A stretch of 64,000 nt of DNA from Sphingobium sp. HWE2-09 (GTDB taxonomy: Bacteria; Pseudomonadota; Alphaproteobacteria; Sphingomonadales; Sphingomonadaceae): the NCBI RefSeq assembly GCF_035989265.1, contig NZ_JAYKZX010000001.1:310001-374000 (forward strand). The letters are read 5' to 3'. Positions 46,235-56,104 of the stretch are shown piece after piece (the first letter of the stretch is position 1; each line of letters starts with the position of its first letter). The position numbers were made by a program, and so were the translations under genes. The notes under the pieces were generated by a model. It was not told the origin of the DNA. It saw only the letters and a program-made list of their open reading frames with translations, and did no database searches.

Positions 46235-46936
46235 CTATCGATAACCGAGCGATGCCAGTGGCAATGCGAAGTCCGTCGGCTCCAGCACATAGACCGTGGT
46301 TCGACCAAGCGAGGTCCGACCCATCGACTGTCGCTCCTTCCTCTGCGCTTCACGGACAGCCACATCTCCATCTACCGCACGGCGGCCCGCCTCGCGGGTG
46401 TTAGCATCCGGCCACGCGATGATCATCGCAAGCCGAGGCATGTGACATCCTGCCACAAAATCGGCTACCATCAGGATGTCGCCCCCTTCCCGCCGCACCG
46501 CAGGCAGGTAGACGGACTGAAGGAAGTCTGCCGCTTCTGCGTCATGACCAAGCGCAACCTCTGAAAATACCAACTCATGCACGCCGCCTATGCGCTCATC
46601 TGACAAACGTGGCGTGGCCTGCCATGCTCGACCGGGGCGCAGGAAGAACAGGTCGTAACGCTCCACCATCTGTTCGCCTGCGTTGGTAGTCGAGCGGATT
46701 TTCCACCACTCATCGTCCTGATAGAAGGCGTCCCACTGCATCTCCCGCTGGGCGAGATCGTCATAAGCCATCATGTAAACGAACAAAGGCGCATTTGGAC
46801 CGGCGGTCGCAGTCCACCGCGCAACTTGGTCGATGCCATGCTTGGCCATCAATCGCGGAAGATGGTCGCGAAACCGTGCCTGAATGTCTTGGAGGCGCCC
46901 GGGAACAGCAGTGTAGAGCCTAAGTTCGTAGAGCAT
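46235..46936 (-). CDS. NIPSNAP-family protein
   Basis: The 233-residue protein has two ferredoxin-like halves, each opening in NIPSNAP style: MLYELRLYTAVPGRLQDIQA and, in the second half, VHELVFSEVALGHDAEAADF. ATG 46936 is chosen over 46993 because the extension is basic, lacks similarity and runs into the promoter region. Such proteins accompany degradation genes and may be monooxygenase-like or act in stability; no reaction is established. It is divergent from the alcohol dehydrogenase. Confidence 0.8.
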   Translation of the reverse strand: MLYELRLYTAVPGRLQDIQARFRDHLPRLMAKHGIDQVARWTATAGPNAPLFVYMMAYDDLAQREMQWDAFYQDDEWWKIRSTTNAGEQMVERYDLFFLRPGRAWQATPRLSDERIGGVHELVFSEVALGHDAEAADFLQSVYLPAVRREGGDILMVADFVAGCHMPRLAMIIAWPDANTREAGRRAVDGDVAVREAQRKERQSMGRTSLGRTTVYVLEPTDFALPLASLGYR

Positions 46937-47027
46937 GTATTTTCCTCGCCTGCTATTTCGACCGGAGCGATTAGCACTCCGCTCAAGGGCCAAGCTTGAT
47001 AGTATGCATAAGCGTCATCACACCAAT

Positions 47028-47045
47028 GCCCCCGATCAGGGGGAC
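47028..47045. promoter_or_regulatory. Regulon dyad copy (GCCCCC-N6-GGGGAC)
   Basis: The 18-bp site lies between the divergent NIPSNAP (46936) and alcohol dehydrogenase (47108) starts. It differs from the consensus at one left-arm base. Confidence 0.6.
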
Positions 47046-47107
47046 AGTTCGCCCATTCCTACCACGGCATAAGTGCGCAGACGACATCCGGTAGGCAGGA
47101 GAATTTA

Positions 47108-48145
47108 ATGCGCGCCTTGATCGTTCATGGAACCACGTTGCACTATGAAACAGTGCCAGATCCCGTCATTCTCGCGGAGAGGGATGCGATCGTGCGGGTT
47201 ACTCAATGCGGCATTTGCGGCAGCGATCTTCATCTGGTCCATGATGATTGGGTGCCGTTCCGACCCGTCTATGGGATCGGTCACGAGGCCGTTGGCGAAG
47301 TTGTTGAAGTCGGCAAGCATGTGACAGGCCTCAAAGCGGGCGACCGGGTGATGTTGGCGGGTTCGGTAGGGTGCGGCCTATGCGCCCCATGCCTGGCCGG
47401 CGAGGTCAAACGCTGCGAGAATGGGGCCAGCGGCGTCTATGGTATCGGGCAGGAACTGGAGGGGTGCCAGGCCGAGGCCGTGCGCGTGCCTCATGCCGAT
47501 TTCAACGCGGCAAAAATTCCCGAAGGTATCAGCGACGATCAGGCCATCTTGCTCACCGACAATCTGGTAACTGCATACGGCGCGTGCGTCGGTGCGGATA
47601 TCAGGCCGGGCAACAGCGTGGCGGTAATTGGGCTTGGCCCGATTGGCTTGATGGCGGTTGAACTCGCGTTGGTGATGGGAGCCAGCATGGTACTTGCCAT
47701 TGACCCCATATTGGAGCGGCGGGAAATCGCAGCCAAGTTGGGCGGCGTTCCGCTGCCTCCGGAGAACTTGCCCGAGGTGCTGAGAGAAAAGACTAAGGGC
47801 CGTATGATCGACAGCGTGATTGAAGCCGTCGGCAAGCAGGGCACCATCGACCTTGCGATGTCGATCGTCGGCATCGGTCGGTCGGTAAGTGTCCTTGGCG
47901 CAGGGCTGGGGCTGGAGGTGCGCGTGCCGTTCACCGCCATGCTCAACGGCATTACGGTTCGCGCCAACATGCTCACCGAGATCGCCCGGTATTGGCCCGA
48001 CCTGGTGCCCCTCCTCCAGGCGGGACGCATCCGTCCGGAAAAGTTCATATCGCACCGGTTCGCGCTATCGGAAGGCCTGGCGGCTTACGATCATGCGTCC
48101 AAGCGAGATGCCGGCCTGCTGAAGGTTACGATGCGGCCCGACTGA
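47108..48145 (+). CDS. Zinc-dependent alcohol dehydrogenase (MDR family)
   Basis: The 345-residue enzyme has catalytic zinc ligands in CGICGSDLHL and GIGHEAVGEVVEVG. The structural cysteine lobe is reduced (GSVGCGLCAPCLAGEVKRCE), and the Rossmann motif is VAVIGLGPIGLMAVELA. It oxidises a secondary or primary alcohol with NAD(P). ATG 47108 follows GCAGGAGAA. The SnoaL-like gene follows in the same direction with 233 bases between. Confidence 0.88.
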   Translation: MRALIVHGTTLHYETVPDPVILAERDAIVRVTQCGICGSDLHLVHDDWVPFRPVYGIGHEAVGEVVEVGKHVTGLKAGDRVMLAGSVGCGLCAPCLAGEVKRCENGASGVYGIGQELEGCQAEAVRVPHADFNAAKIPEGISDDQAILLTDNLVTAYGACVGADIRPGNSVAVIGLGPIGLMAVELALVMGASMVLAIDPILERREIAAKLGGVPLPPENLPEVLREKTKGRMIDSVIEAVGKQGTIDLAMSIVGIGRSVSVLGAGLGLEVRVPFTAMLNGITVRANMLTEIARYWPDLVPLLQAGRIRPEKFISHRFALSEGLAAYDHASKRDAGLLKVTMRPD

Positions 48146-48378
48146 TGGGACTGCGTTGGCCAATCGATTGTTGCAAGACGTCATGGCTGATCGATTGGCA
48201 GGCAACATCCTTCCTACAGCCTTACGCACCCTTTTTGAAATGGAAAAGGTTGAACGACACGACTCGCCGACTGGAAGGCGGGCCTCTGTCCCCTCATCGG
48301 AGGACAGGTTTTTCCCTACATGGTGATATGTTCGGTCCAAAGCCAATGTATTTTGCCTGTGCTTTTTATGGAGATGGT

Positions 48379-49020
48379 ATGCCAAAGAAGGACATCACGG
48401 TAACGATCAGCGCAGCGGATCGGCTACTTGAAACCACGACCAATCCACGCCATCGCCAGATTCTGGAGAATTACCGCCGCCACGCCATCCTTGAGGTGTG
48501 CGGCTATTGGCAGCCTATATTCGAGCCGAACATGACGGTCGAGCACCCCATCTATTATTACAATGTGCGCGGCTTTGCCGGCGACAAAGCAGAAGGTGCT
48601 GCCGCGATCAAGGGGATCTACCAGCATCTGGCCGAAAGCAGTGGGAGCGTCATGATCGTCCAGAATGAACGACTGATGATTTCCGACTGGGGCTTCGCGT
48701 CAGAAGCCGAATTCCATTCCTATTATCGCGGCTACACTTTGATTGGTGACGGTATTCCGGTCGATAATCCCGATGGTTTCTACATTCTGCGGCAGGGATA
48801 TGTGATGCTGTGGAACTATGACGATCGCGCCAGAATGATTGGCGAGCAGGTGTACGAAAATCGTTCGCTATACGAACTCAAGGAAATACCGGAAGACGAC
48901 TTCCTCACACTCGAAGATGCTCGTGCGCAGTTGATGCCATTGCTGAGGCCGCTTCCTATCTACGACCCGATCACCAACACCCAGTCTCCCGGCCATGAGA
49001 CCTTTCAAGTAGCAGCGTGA
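48379..49020 (+). CDS. SnoaL/NTF2-like fold protein
   Basis: The 213-residue protein starts at ATG 48379 after GGAGA. The long upstream frame overlaps the alcohol dehydrogenase and is not protein-like. ILENYRRHAILEVCGYWQPI, then NMTVEHPIYYYNVRGFAGDK, and a central GFASEAEFHSYYRGYTLIGD fit a cone-shaped NTF2-like fold with a hydrophobic pocket. Members include ketosteroid isomerase-like and cyclase enzymes as well as non-catalytic proteins. No catalytic residue can be assigned. A strong terminator follows the gene. Confidence 0.65.
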   Translation: MPKKDITVTISAADRLLETTTNPRHRQILENYRRHAILEVCGYWQPIFEPNMTVEHPIYYYNVRGFAGDKAEGAAAIKGIYQHLAESSGSVMIVQNERLMISDWGFASEAEFHSYYRGYTLIGDGIPVDNPDGFYILRQGYVMLWNYDDRARMIGEQVYENRSLYELKEIPEDDFLTLEDARAQLMPLLRPLPIYDPITNTQSPGHETFQVAA

Positions 49021-49039
49021 CATCCGTTTACAGGTCAAG

Positions 49040-49072
49040 AATGCATCCGGCTAGATGGTCGGATGCATTTTT
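49040..49072 (+). terminator. Rho-independent terminator after SnoaL-like gene
   Basis: The stem AATGCATCCG/CGGATGCATT (ten pairs) has a ten-base loop and ends in five T residues. It starts 20 bases after the stop at 49020. Confidence 0.9.
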
Positions 49073-49241
49073 GATCCGCTGCCACCATTCGCTCAAGCGA
49101 GTTGCGCGGTCTCGGCCGAGGGCAAGGTGATGACCGAGGCGTGGACGCGGAGACGACGATGCACTCATACTCAACCCGGATCATCTGGTGGGCGATGCTG
49201 AGCTTGCCCGACGGCCAGCCATTACAACAACAGGAAACGGC

Positions 49242-50054
49242 ATGATCATCGATCTTAAGGGACGCAAGGCCATCGTGACAGGATCTACGGCCGGCATCGG
49301 CCGGGCGACCGCGGAGGGCCTCGCGCGCGCTGGCGCGTCAGTCATCGTCAACGGGCGCGGCAGCGCGCGCGTCGAAGAGGCCGTACGCCAAATCCGGCAG
49401 CTTGTACCGAACAGCGGCGTGACCGGCGTCGCCGCCGATCTCGCCACCCTTGAGGGAGCGGAGGCCCTCATCGCACAGATTCCGGATGCCGACATCCTTG
49501 TGAACAATGTCGGCACCGCCCCTCTGCGCGAGTACAACGGCATCGACGACATTGCGAAGATCTCCGACAAGGACTGGCTGGGACTCTTCCAAATCAACGT
49601 CATGAGCGGGATACGGGTGAGCCGGCACTACCTTCCGAAGATGGTCAGCAAGGGCTGGGGGCGGGTCGTCTTCGTCAGCAGCGAATCCGGCGTCAACATC
49701 CCCAAGGAGATGATCGACTACGGCATGACCAAGACCGCCCAGCTTGCGGTCTCGCGCGGCCTGGCCGAAGCGGTGGCGGGGACGGGCGTCACCGTCAACG
49801 CCGTGCTGCCGGGTCCGACCCGTTCGGAAATGCTTGGCACCTTCATGGCGCAGCAGGCCGAAGCGCAGGGCATCACCCAAGACGAAGTCGAGCAGGGCTT
49901 TCTCAAGACCATGCGCCCGACCACCCTCCTCAATCGGTTGGCGACGGCCGACGAGGTCGCCAACATTATCGTCTACGCCTGTTCGGAGCAGGCTTCTGCG
50001 ACGAGCGGCGCCGCCCTCCGCGTGGATGGCGGCATCGTCCGCTTCGTCGCTTAG
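49242..50054 (+). CDS. Short-chain dehydrogenase/reductase
   Basis: The 270-residue protein starts at ATG 49242 after CAGGAAAC. Motifs are TGSTAGIG (nucleotide binding), NNVG, the serine in VVFVSSESG and YGMTK (YxxxK). The C-terminus ends SGAALRVDGGIVRF. It reduces or oxidises a carbonyl/alcohol. It stands alone between a terminator and an IS5 relic, so it may have its own promoter. Confidence 0.9.
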   Translation: MIIDLKGRKAIVTGSTAGIGRATAEGLARAGASVIVNGRGSARVEEAVRQIRQLVPNSGVTGVAADLATLEGAEALIAQIPDADILVNNVGTAPLREYNGIDDIAKISDKDWLGLFQINVMSGIRVSRHYLPKMVSKGWGRVVFVSSESGVNIPKEMIDYGMTKTAQLAVSRGLAEAVAGTGVTVNAVLPGPTRSEMLGTFMAQQAEAQGITQDEVEQGFLKTMRPTTLLNRLATADEVANIIVYACSEQASATSGAALRVDGGIVRFVA

Positions 50055-50089
50055 CTGTAGCGGCCTGCATGAAGATCGTCCGACGACTT

Positions 50090-50395
50090 GAGGTTAGGAC
50101 CTTTTGATCGAGCCACGAGATGACTTTTGCCGCGATGCAGGTGGCTGACATGAAGGTATCGGCTCAGAGGGCGAAGTCGGTGTGGAAGTACCGCCAACCA
50201 TGAGTATGCCAACCATGTTCTCAGCTTGCAGCGCTGATGCAAGAGCACGCCGCGCACGCCATGGGTACTTTTGGTTTTTCTTCGACGGGTGCTGACGGTG
50301 ATGTTTTGGTCGGCGCGCGCCTCGGGAAGCCAAATGCATTCTAGGCGAGGTCGCCGAGAAAGGCTTGGCGCGACCCTCCCCCACAATGATATCCG
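50090..50395 (-). pseudogene. IS5-family transposase C-terminal relic
   Basis: Minus-strand fragments in different frames read PSKKNQKYPWRARRALASAL, then QAENMVGILM, then GWRYFHTDFAL and ADTFMSATCIAAKVISWL. These match the end of IS5 transposases (R-x-K-IENMFGxLKDWRR, RYDRCAHTFMSAICIAA). Several frame changes are present and no ends are visible. Confidence 0.6.
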
Positions 50396-50425
50396 CAATA
50401 AGCACTGTCGGAGCCTGCTGTCAGT

Positions 50426-51220
50426 TCATTCGATCATATCTGCCCATGACGGAGCATGGGCGGACATGCCGCCGTCGACCACCAATATGGCTCCATTGAC
50501 ATATTGGGACTGTTCCGACGCCAAAAATGCAACAACTTCGGCGATATCTTCGGGTTTTCCAAGCCTGGGCGCGGGGGTGTGACGACGATATATGTCGAGC
50601 TGCCTCGGAGATATGGCCGCAAGCGCCGCAGGGGTCAGAACGACACCCGGCGCGATCCCATTACAACGAACTCCATCCCGGCCATAACTTGTCGCGATGG
50701 AGCGTGTCAGAGATATGATTGCCGCCTTTGATGCTGCATAAGCGGGACAAGCCGCATCGGCTGTCAATGCGGCGGTCGACGACAGATTGATAATCGATCC
50801 GCTGGCCTGACGCCGCATCACCTCCAGCGCATATCTACAGGCCAAGGCCGTGCCCGCGACGTTTGCGGCAAACGTCTGCTGGAAGACGGTGGCCTGCGCT
50901 TCATGGATGCATGCATCGATCGCCATCAACTGCAGCGCCGCGGCATTATTGACCAAGATGTCCAGTCGACGAAATCTCGCATGGGTCGATTTCACCATGT
51001 CTTCGATTGACGCAGGGTCCGCCAGATCGAAAGTCGCCGCCGACGCCTGCCCGCCTGCGGCCAGAATGATCTCGACTGTATGTTCGGCACCCAGCGGGTC
51101 GATATCGCCCGCGACAACTGAAGCCCCCACCCCCCCCGCGAGCAATACCGCCGATGCCATACCAATACCAGACGCTGCACCGGTTACGATGGCGACCTTC
51201 CCGCTGAAGTTATCACTCAT
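50426..51220 (-). CDS. Short-chain dehydrogenase/reductase
   Basis: The 264-residue protein has TGAASGIG, NNAA, the catalytic serine in SIINLSSTAAL and YAASK. The C-terminus VNGAILVVDGGM is typical of classical SDRs. It starts 54 bases after the P450 stop in the same direction and is the last gene of the receptor-SDR-P450-SDR operon. The substrate is likely the alcohol made by the P450, which is inference. Confidence 0.9.
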   Translation of the reverse strand: MSDNFSGKVAIVTGAASGIGMASAVLLAGGVGASVVAGDIDPLGAEHTVEIILAAGGQASAATFDLADPASIEDMVKSTHARFRRLDILVNNAAALQLMAIDACIHEAQATVFQQTFAANVAGTALACRYALEVMRRQASGSIINLSSTAALTADAACPAYAASKAAIISLTRSIATSYGRDGVRCNGIAPGVVLTPAALAAISPRQLDIYRRHTPAPRLGKPEDIAEVVAFLASEQSQYVNGAILVVDGGMSAHAPSWADMIE

Positions 51221-51274
51221 GCGATACTTCTCCAGATTTTATGTTGGCGGCTTAGGGGTGACGACATTCTCTGC

Positions 51275-52486
51275 TCAGCGCGGCTTAATTCGCAGCGGCA
51301 GCGCGTTGAGCGTCCGCAATGTGTTCACCAGTCGATAGCTGGGTTCGCCAGCAAGTTCGACTGATTTTGCGCGGATCGAAATGGCGTTCAGAATAGACTC
51401 CGCTTCGAGGCGGGCGATCATCTGTCCGATGCATATGTGCGCACCAAACCCAAATGCCCGGTGAATCCCGGCCACGTTGCGGTTGATGTCGTAACGATCC
51501 GGATCGACCCACTGGCGGGCGTCGCGGTTTGCAGCACCAGCATAATAGCCCACCTTGGTATCCGGTTTCAGCCGCACTCCCGATAACTCGACATTGCCGG
51601 TAGTGGTGCGAAACATCACCATCGCCGGCGACTCCAGCCGAATAGCTTCCTCAAACGCATTCCGGGCTTTTGCCGGGTCCGCATGCAGCAGGCTGTATTG
51701 CTCGGGATTTATGGCGAGCAGGTGAAGTGCATGGCCGATCCCCGCGATCGTCGTGTCCGTACCCGCACGGAAGAAGCTTCTGACATGAGGGGCAGCGGTT
51801 CCCGACGCAAATTCCCCGCGATCCTCCGCCTCGAAGATCTGTATGCCAAAGCCACCGGGGAGCATACGCTCGCGCTTGAGTTGGTCGGCATACCATTCAA
51901 GGATCGGTTCAGCACGCCTGAGGCACCGCTGAAGGCGCTCATTGTTGGGCCCAAGCTGGTTGAAATTAAGTTCGCCTGTCAGCACGAGCCGGTCGGGTGC
52001 GGCATCGATGCCTAAAACACCCGGAAATGCGCTAAGGACGAAAGCTTCGGCGATATCGCTGACACCGTCGATCTCGCGCTCATCAAGAACACGCTCGGCA
52101 ACCTGCTGTGCATGGTCTTCAAACCGTTCGCGCCATTCTCGCACGACCCGCGGCGACAATATTCTCTGAAGTGCCCGACGGACGCCCGCATGTTCCGTAC
52201 CCTCGATTTCCGTAATGGGGCTGGGCGAGCGCCAGGCTCCGGGCTTGCGGATGTCCGCCATACCTACGCCACCGGTGGAGGTAAATCGGCTATGGTCAGA
52301 AGCAACCTGGCCTACCTCGTCCCAACGTCCAACGGCATAATAGTCATAAAGGGGGATGTAAGCCGCTGGCCCCGCATCAAGTAGCTGTTCGAAAAAAGGA
52401 TACGGATCACGTAACACTTCATCGGAAAAGGGATCAAGATCAAGTATGGGGGCTTCGGACAACGATGTGGCAGGAGAACCGGTCAT
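51275..52486 (-). CDS. Cytochrome P450, CYP199-like
   Basis: The 403-residue soluble P450 has the I-helix AGTDTT (241-246), ExxR at E280/R283, and the heme loop FGFGAHICIG with C352. Opening segments (DPFSDEVLRDPYPFFEQLLD, FTSTGGVGMADIRKPGAWR) resemble CYP199A enzymes that demethylate or hydroxylate para-substituted benzoates. It overlaps the upstream SDR stop by four bases (ATGA). It needs a ferredoxin and reductase; a ferredoxin gene is at 59629 but no reductase is in the window. Confidence 0.9.
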   Translation of the reverse strand: MTGSPATSLSEAPILDLDPFSDEVLRDPYPFFEQLLDAGPAAYIPLYDYYAVGRWDEVGQVASDHSRFTSTGGVGMADIRKPGAWRSPSPITEIEGTEHAGVRRALQRILSPRVVREWRERFEDHAQQVAERVLDEREIDGVSDIAEAFVLSAFPGVLGIDAAPDRLVLTGELNFNQLGPNNERLQRCLRRAEPILEWYADQLKRERMLPGGFGIQIFEAEDRGEFASGTAAPHVRSFFRAGTDTTIAGIGHALHLLAINPEQYSLLHADPAKARNAFEEAIRLESPAMVMFRTTTGNVELSGVRLKPDTKVGYYAGAANRDARQWVDPDRYDINRNVAGIHRAFGFGAHICIGQMIARLEAESILNAISIRAKSVELAGEPSYRLVNTLRTLNALPLRIKPR

Positions 52487-53334
52487 CAGGCGCTCTCCCC
52501 TTCTGCCGCTGCATCTGTTCTTTCAAAGCCCGGCCTCGGCACGAGCGTCAGCCATGCCGTGCTCAATCCTCCGTCCACAACTATATCTTGCCCATTGATG
52601 TAGGCCGAACGTTTACTGGCGAGGAACAATACGACCTCAGCCAGATCCGGCGCACTGCCAATGCGACGGGCAGGCACGATGGCCTCCCGTTTCCTCAGCG
52701 CGACCGGATCCCGATAGATCATCTCGGTCATTGCCGTGCGCACCATGCCCGGGCTGACGAGATTGCTGCGTATGTGATGGTCTCCCAATTCGACCGCCAG
52801 TAGACGCGAAAGCATCGCCACCCCCGCCTTGCTCACGCTGTACGGGCCGCTGAAAGCCTGCGGAACTTGGCCTGAGAGAGAACCGACATGGACCATGCTG
52901 CCGCCGCCCACAGCCATCATCTGCCTACCGAAAATCTGGGCGCACAGCAGATAGCCGCCGATGTTGACATCCATCAGTTGACGCCAGCGATCCAGATCGG
53001 CGTCCATAATCGCCCCTGGGTAAAGGGTCGCCGCGTTGTTCACCAAAACCTCGCAGGGGCCAAAGGTCCTCTCTACCTCGACGGCAGCGCGCTCAACATT
53101 ATGCTTGTCAGCAACGTCGCAAGATATTGCCACCGCCTGACCACCCGACCGCTCGATATCGGCGGTAACCTCGAGCGCATGATCAAAATCCCGATCTAGC
53201 AAAGCCACAGGCGCACCTGCGTTTGCGAGACGCCTTGCTATTTCAGCACCGATACCGCTCGCAGCGCCAGTGACAGCGCAGACTTTGCCCTCGAGACCAA
53301 GCCAGCTATTTGCTGAGCCGTCCACTGTTCGCAT
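52486..53334 (-). CDS. Short-chain dehydrogenase/reductase
   Basis: The 282-residue protein starts at ATG 53334 with GGAAGG upstream. It has TGAASGIG, NNAA, the serine in MVHVGSLSG and YSVSK. The C-terminal INGQDIVVDGGLSTAWL is typical. It is coupled to the downstream P450 gene by an ATGA overlap and lies 85 bases after the receptor gene stop, so it belongs to the receptor operon. Confidence 0.9.
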   Translation of the reverse strand: MRTVDGSANSWLGLEGKVCAVTGAASGIGAEIARRLANAGAPVALLDRDFDHALEVTADIERSGGQAVAISCDVADKHNVERAAVEVERTFGPCEVLVNNAATLYPGAIMDADLDRWRQLMDVNIGGYLLCAQIFGRQMMAVGGGSMVHVGSLSGQVPQAFSGPYSVSKAGVAMLSRLLAVELGDHHIRSNLVSPGMVRTAMTEMIYRDPVALRKREAIVPARRIGSAPDLAEVVLFLASKRSAYINGQDIVVDGGLSTAWLTLVPRPGFERTDAAAEGESA

Positions 53335-53419
53335 GCACAGATTACCTTCCACGCCTGAGGCGTTCCTAAAGATACATAGCCCGCCCGTTCCACGCATATG
53401 CCGACTATGGCAGAGATTA

Positions 53420-55798
53420 TCATCGGTATCGCACCGACACTGTCACACCATAAGTTGCGGGCATACCCGTCATCCTCGACACGGCATCAATGCTGGTTGC
53501 GCTGGCCGTGCTGTAGAACTTGTTCGTTATGTTGCGTCCGAAAAACTGTACGCGCCAACTGTCGTCGCTTGCCGCAAACCCGGCGCGCAGATCGAGCAAT
53601 GCATAGGAATTTAGCTTGTAGAGAGGAGCCGGCAACGCTGCACTCTCGAAAGTCGTGTTAGTCGCGCTATTGTACGTCACGCTGCCACCCAAAAAAGCCT
53701 TGAGGTCGCTATTTAAATTCCATCCGTACTGGGCATCACTAACCAACGAATATTTTGGCGTGAACGGAAGTTTTGCTCCCTTGAAATCACCGCTGGCACC
53801 TTGACCATTGAAGTTGAAGAAGCTGTCGGTAACTTTTGTATTGAGATAAGTGCCGCTAAAACTGAGATCGAGCCCGGTTACCGGTCGAGCGGTTACCTCC
53901 GCCTCGAACCCCAGAACCCGCGACTTTGGTACGTTTTGCAGTATCTCCAAGAGACCGAACACCGGATCTGCGATACGGCCACGCAACTGTTTATCTTTGT
54001 AATCATAATAGAAGCCGGCAGCGTTGAACTGTATGCGACGATCGAGAAGCGGAACCTTTACGCCGACTTCATATGCATCGACGCGCTCCTGTCCGATAGG
54101 GTTTTGAGAGGTGGTGATCACGGCGACGACGGGTGCGATGACGCCCGCCTTATAGCCACGGCTGACGTTGGCATATATGAGGGCCCCACCGGTAGTCTTG
54201 TAGTCAAGACCAAGCCGCCAGGATACATTGTCTTCGTTAAGCTTGAGCCGGCGTGGGATGATCGTGGGAGAAAGATCCGGCGCAGGGGTGAATGACATGC
54301 AGCCCCCCGGTGGAATTGCCACGAACGGTGTCGTCTTCGCTCCAAGCGCAATGAAGATTTGCTCAAGGCCATTAAACTGATTGGTCAGTTCCTGACCGGC
54401 GCTCGAATTGTACAGACATGCGTCGCCGTTTCGGTTCATCTTGGTGTATCGGACACCTGCATGCGCCGTTAACTGATCGGTGATCGAAAGATCGACGTTG
54501 CCGAACAGCGCGTAGCTATCCACCTTCTGCCGAGCAAACGCATCCGCAGAACTGTAGGCAGGGAGGAAAGGCAACGGCCGATTGCCCGACGAATCCGTGA
54601 CCACATAGCGAATGTTATCATCGCTTTTTGTATGGTCATAGGCAGCGCCCAAAATCCACTTGATCGGATCGGTGTCGCCAACCAGGCGCAGTTCCTGGCT
54701 TACATAGTCGATCGCACCGCGCCCGAAGTATTGGGATATGGTACTTGCGCTCCCGTCCGTGTCGATATTGCGGTTGACGGTTTGGCGCGAATAAGTGCTG
54801 ATAGACACAAGATCCATCTGGTCACTAACCGCATACTCTGTGCGCAATGCCGCTTGATAGAAGCGGTCGCGGACGCGGTTGGGGAATTCGGCAGACCAGT
54901 CCGCCGCCCGAATGTTGCGACTGGAAGGGGGCACAAGCGAATTGGCCGCCAAAGGATCGGCGCGCGTGGGATCCTGAGGAGAGAAGGCAATGAGCTGCGA
55001 GGCAAGGGAGTCCGAATTGTCGCGCGAGGCCGTCAATGCCAGCAGAAATTTGAGTCTACTAGCCGGCTGCCAATCAAGAAGCAATCGTCCCTGCAGTCGG
55101 CGTGCGTCACCCAACCGGTCTCCTGGCCGTGTCACACTTTTCTGCCAGGCGCCGCCCGATGCCGCACGAACGGCCAGCCGGGCTTTGATCGTATTTGTCA
55201 GAGGTCCGCTAACGAAGCCGTCGAGGTCGATGCGGTTAAACCGAGCATAGCTGATGTTGCCCCCTGCCTCGAGCGTGCTGGTCGGTTTGGCTGCGATATA
55301 GTTGATCGCACCACCGGTCGAGTTCTGCCCGAAAAGGAGGCCTTGGGGACCTTTCAGGACTTCTACTCGTTGAAGGTCCAGTGTCGCAGCCTGCGTCATG
55401 ACAGGATAGGGTAGCGGGATTTCGTCCAAGTACACGGTAACTGCAGGCGACGAAGCCAGGCCAAACTCATACAAGCCAATGCCACGCAGCGTATAAACAG
55501 GCGTAAGAGCATTCGTGTAGGCCGCCTTAAAGCCGCCGACGAGCTTACCTAAGTCACTCACATCAGCAATACCGCGCGAAATCAGGGATTCTCCAGTCGC
55601 CGCGGTCACGGAGATAGGAACGGAATTCAAAGACTCGGAGCGCTTCTGCGCCGTCACCACAATATCGGCAACTTGACCGTCGTCACTGCTTGCTGCCGGT
55701 TCTTGGCCGGAAGTGGCGGCGACAGTTTGCCCGTAGGCCGGCGCCGTCAGTTGCGCCACAGCCGCCGAAGCCAGCAGCAACATTTTGTTTGTTCTCAT
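53420..55798 (-). CDS. TonB-dependent outer-membrane receptor
   Basis: The 792-residue receptor has a signal peptide (MLLLASAAVAQLTAPAYGQ), a TonB box region DIVVTAQKRSE, a plug with VEVLKGPQGLLFGQNSTGGA and a barrel ending VSVRYR. It heads an operon with two SDRs and a P450, so it probably imports their substrate or a related compound. A regulon dyad lies about 90 bases upstream, shared with the divergent acyl-CoA ligase. Confidence 0.92.
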   Translation of the reverse strand: MRTNKMLLLASAAVAQLTAPAYGQTVAATSGQEPAASSDDGQVADIVVTAQKRSESLNSVPISVTAATGESLISRGIADVSDLGKLVGGFKAAYTNALTPVYTLRGIGLYEFGLASSPAVTVYLDEIPLPYPVMTQAATLDLQRVEVLKGPQGLLFGQNSTGGAINYIAAKPTSTLEAGGNISYARFNRIDLDGFVSGPLTNTIKARLAVRAASGGAWQKSVTRPGDRLGDARRLQGRLLLDWQPASRLKFLLALTASRDNSDSLASQLIAFSPQDPTRADPLAANSLVPPSSRNIRAADWSAEFPNRVRDRFYQAALRTEYAVSDQMDLVSISTYSRQTVNRNIDTDGSASTISQYFGRGAIDYVSQELRLVGDTDPIKWILGAAYDHTKSDDNIRYVVTDSSGNRPLPFLPAYSSADAFARQKVDSYALFGNVDLSITDQLTAHAGVRYTKMNRNGDACLYNSSAGQELTNQFNGLEQIFIALGAKTTPFVAIPPGGCMSFTPAPDLSPTIIPRRLKLNEDNVSWRLGLDYKTTGGALIYANVSRGYKAGVIAPVVAVITTSQNPIGQERVDAYEVGVKVPLLDRRIQFNAAGFYYDYKDKQLRGRIADPVFGLLEILQNVPKSRVLGFEAEVTARPVTGLDLSFSGTYLNTKVTDSFFNFNGQGASGDFKGAKLPFTPKYSLVSDAQYGWNLNSDLKAFLGGSVTYNSATNTTFESAALPAPLYKLNSYALLDLRAGFAASDDSWRVQFFGRNITNKFYSTASATSIDAVSRMTGMPATYGVTVSVRYR

Positions 55799-56104
55799 GA
55801 CATCTCTCCCCTGGTTTAAGCAAGCTTGCCGCCGCCCATCTTTTCACGCCAGTTAAAGCGAGCAATATCGCACCAAGCCAAAGCCGATGTCCCTCTACGA
55901 GGGGACGCTCTGCGAGCGCTCGTCAAAAGATCGTGAGACGACGGGAGCGCGACCGATCGGCGTGTGACCTTTCAGAGGGACAGCAGCAGCAAGCTTAGGG
56001 GCATAGGGTTCGGGTAAGGACCAAGTTGGTGGCGGACGGCGTTTACTGAAAGGCACGTGGCTTTGCGAAGTGGTTCCTGGCCAAGAGAGGATAGCAAGCG
56101 CCCC
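55799..56104. promoter_or_regulatory. Divergent promoter region, receptor operon and acyl-CoA ligase
   Basis: This 306-base region holds one regulon dyad and no gene. No clear -35/-10 pair could be fixed by eye. Confidence 0.5.
55889..55906. promoter_or_regulatory. Regulon dyad copy (GTCCCT-N6-GGGGAC)
   Basis: The 18-bp site has arms GTCCCT and GGGGAC around CTACGA, between the receptor start (55798) and the ligase start (56105). Confidence 0.65.
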
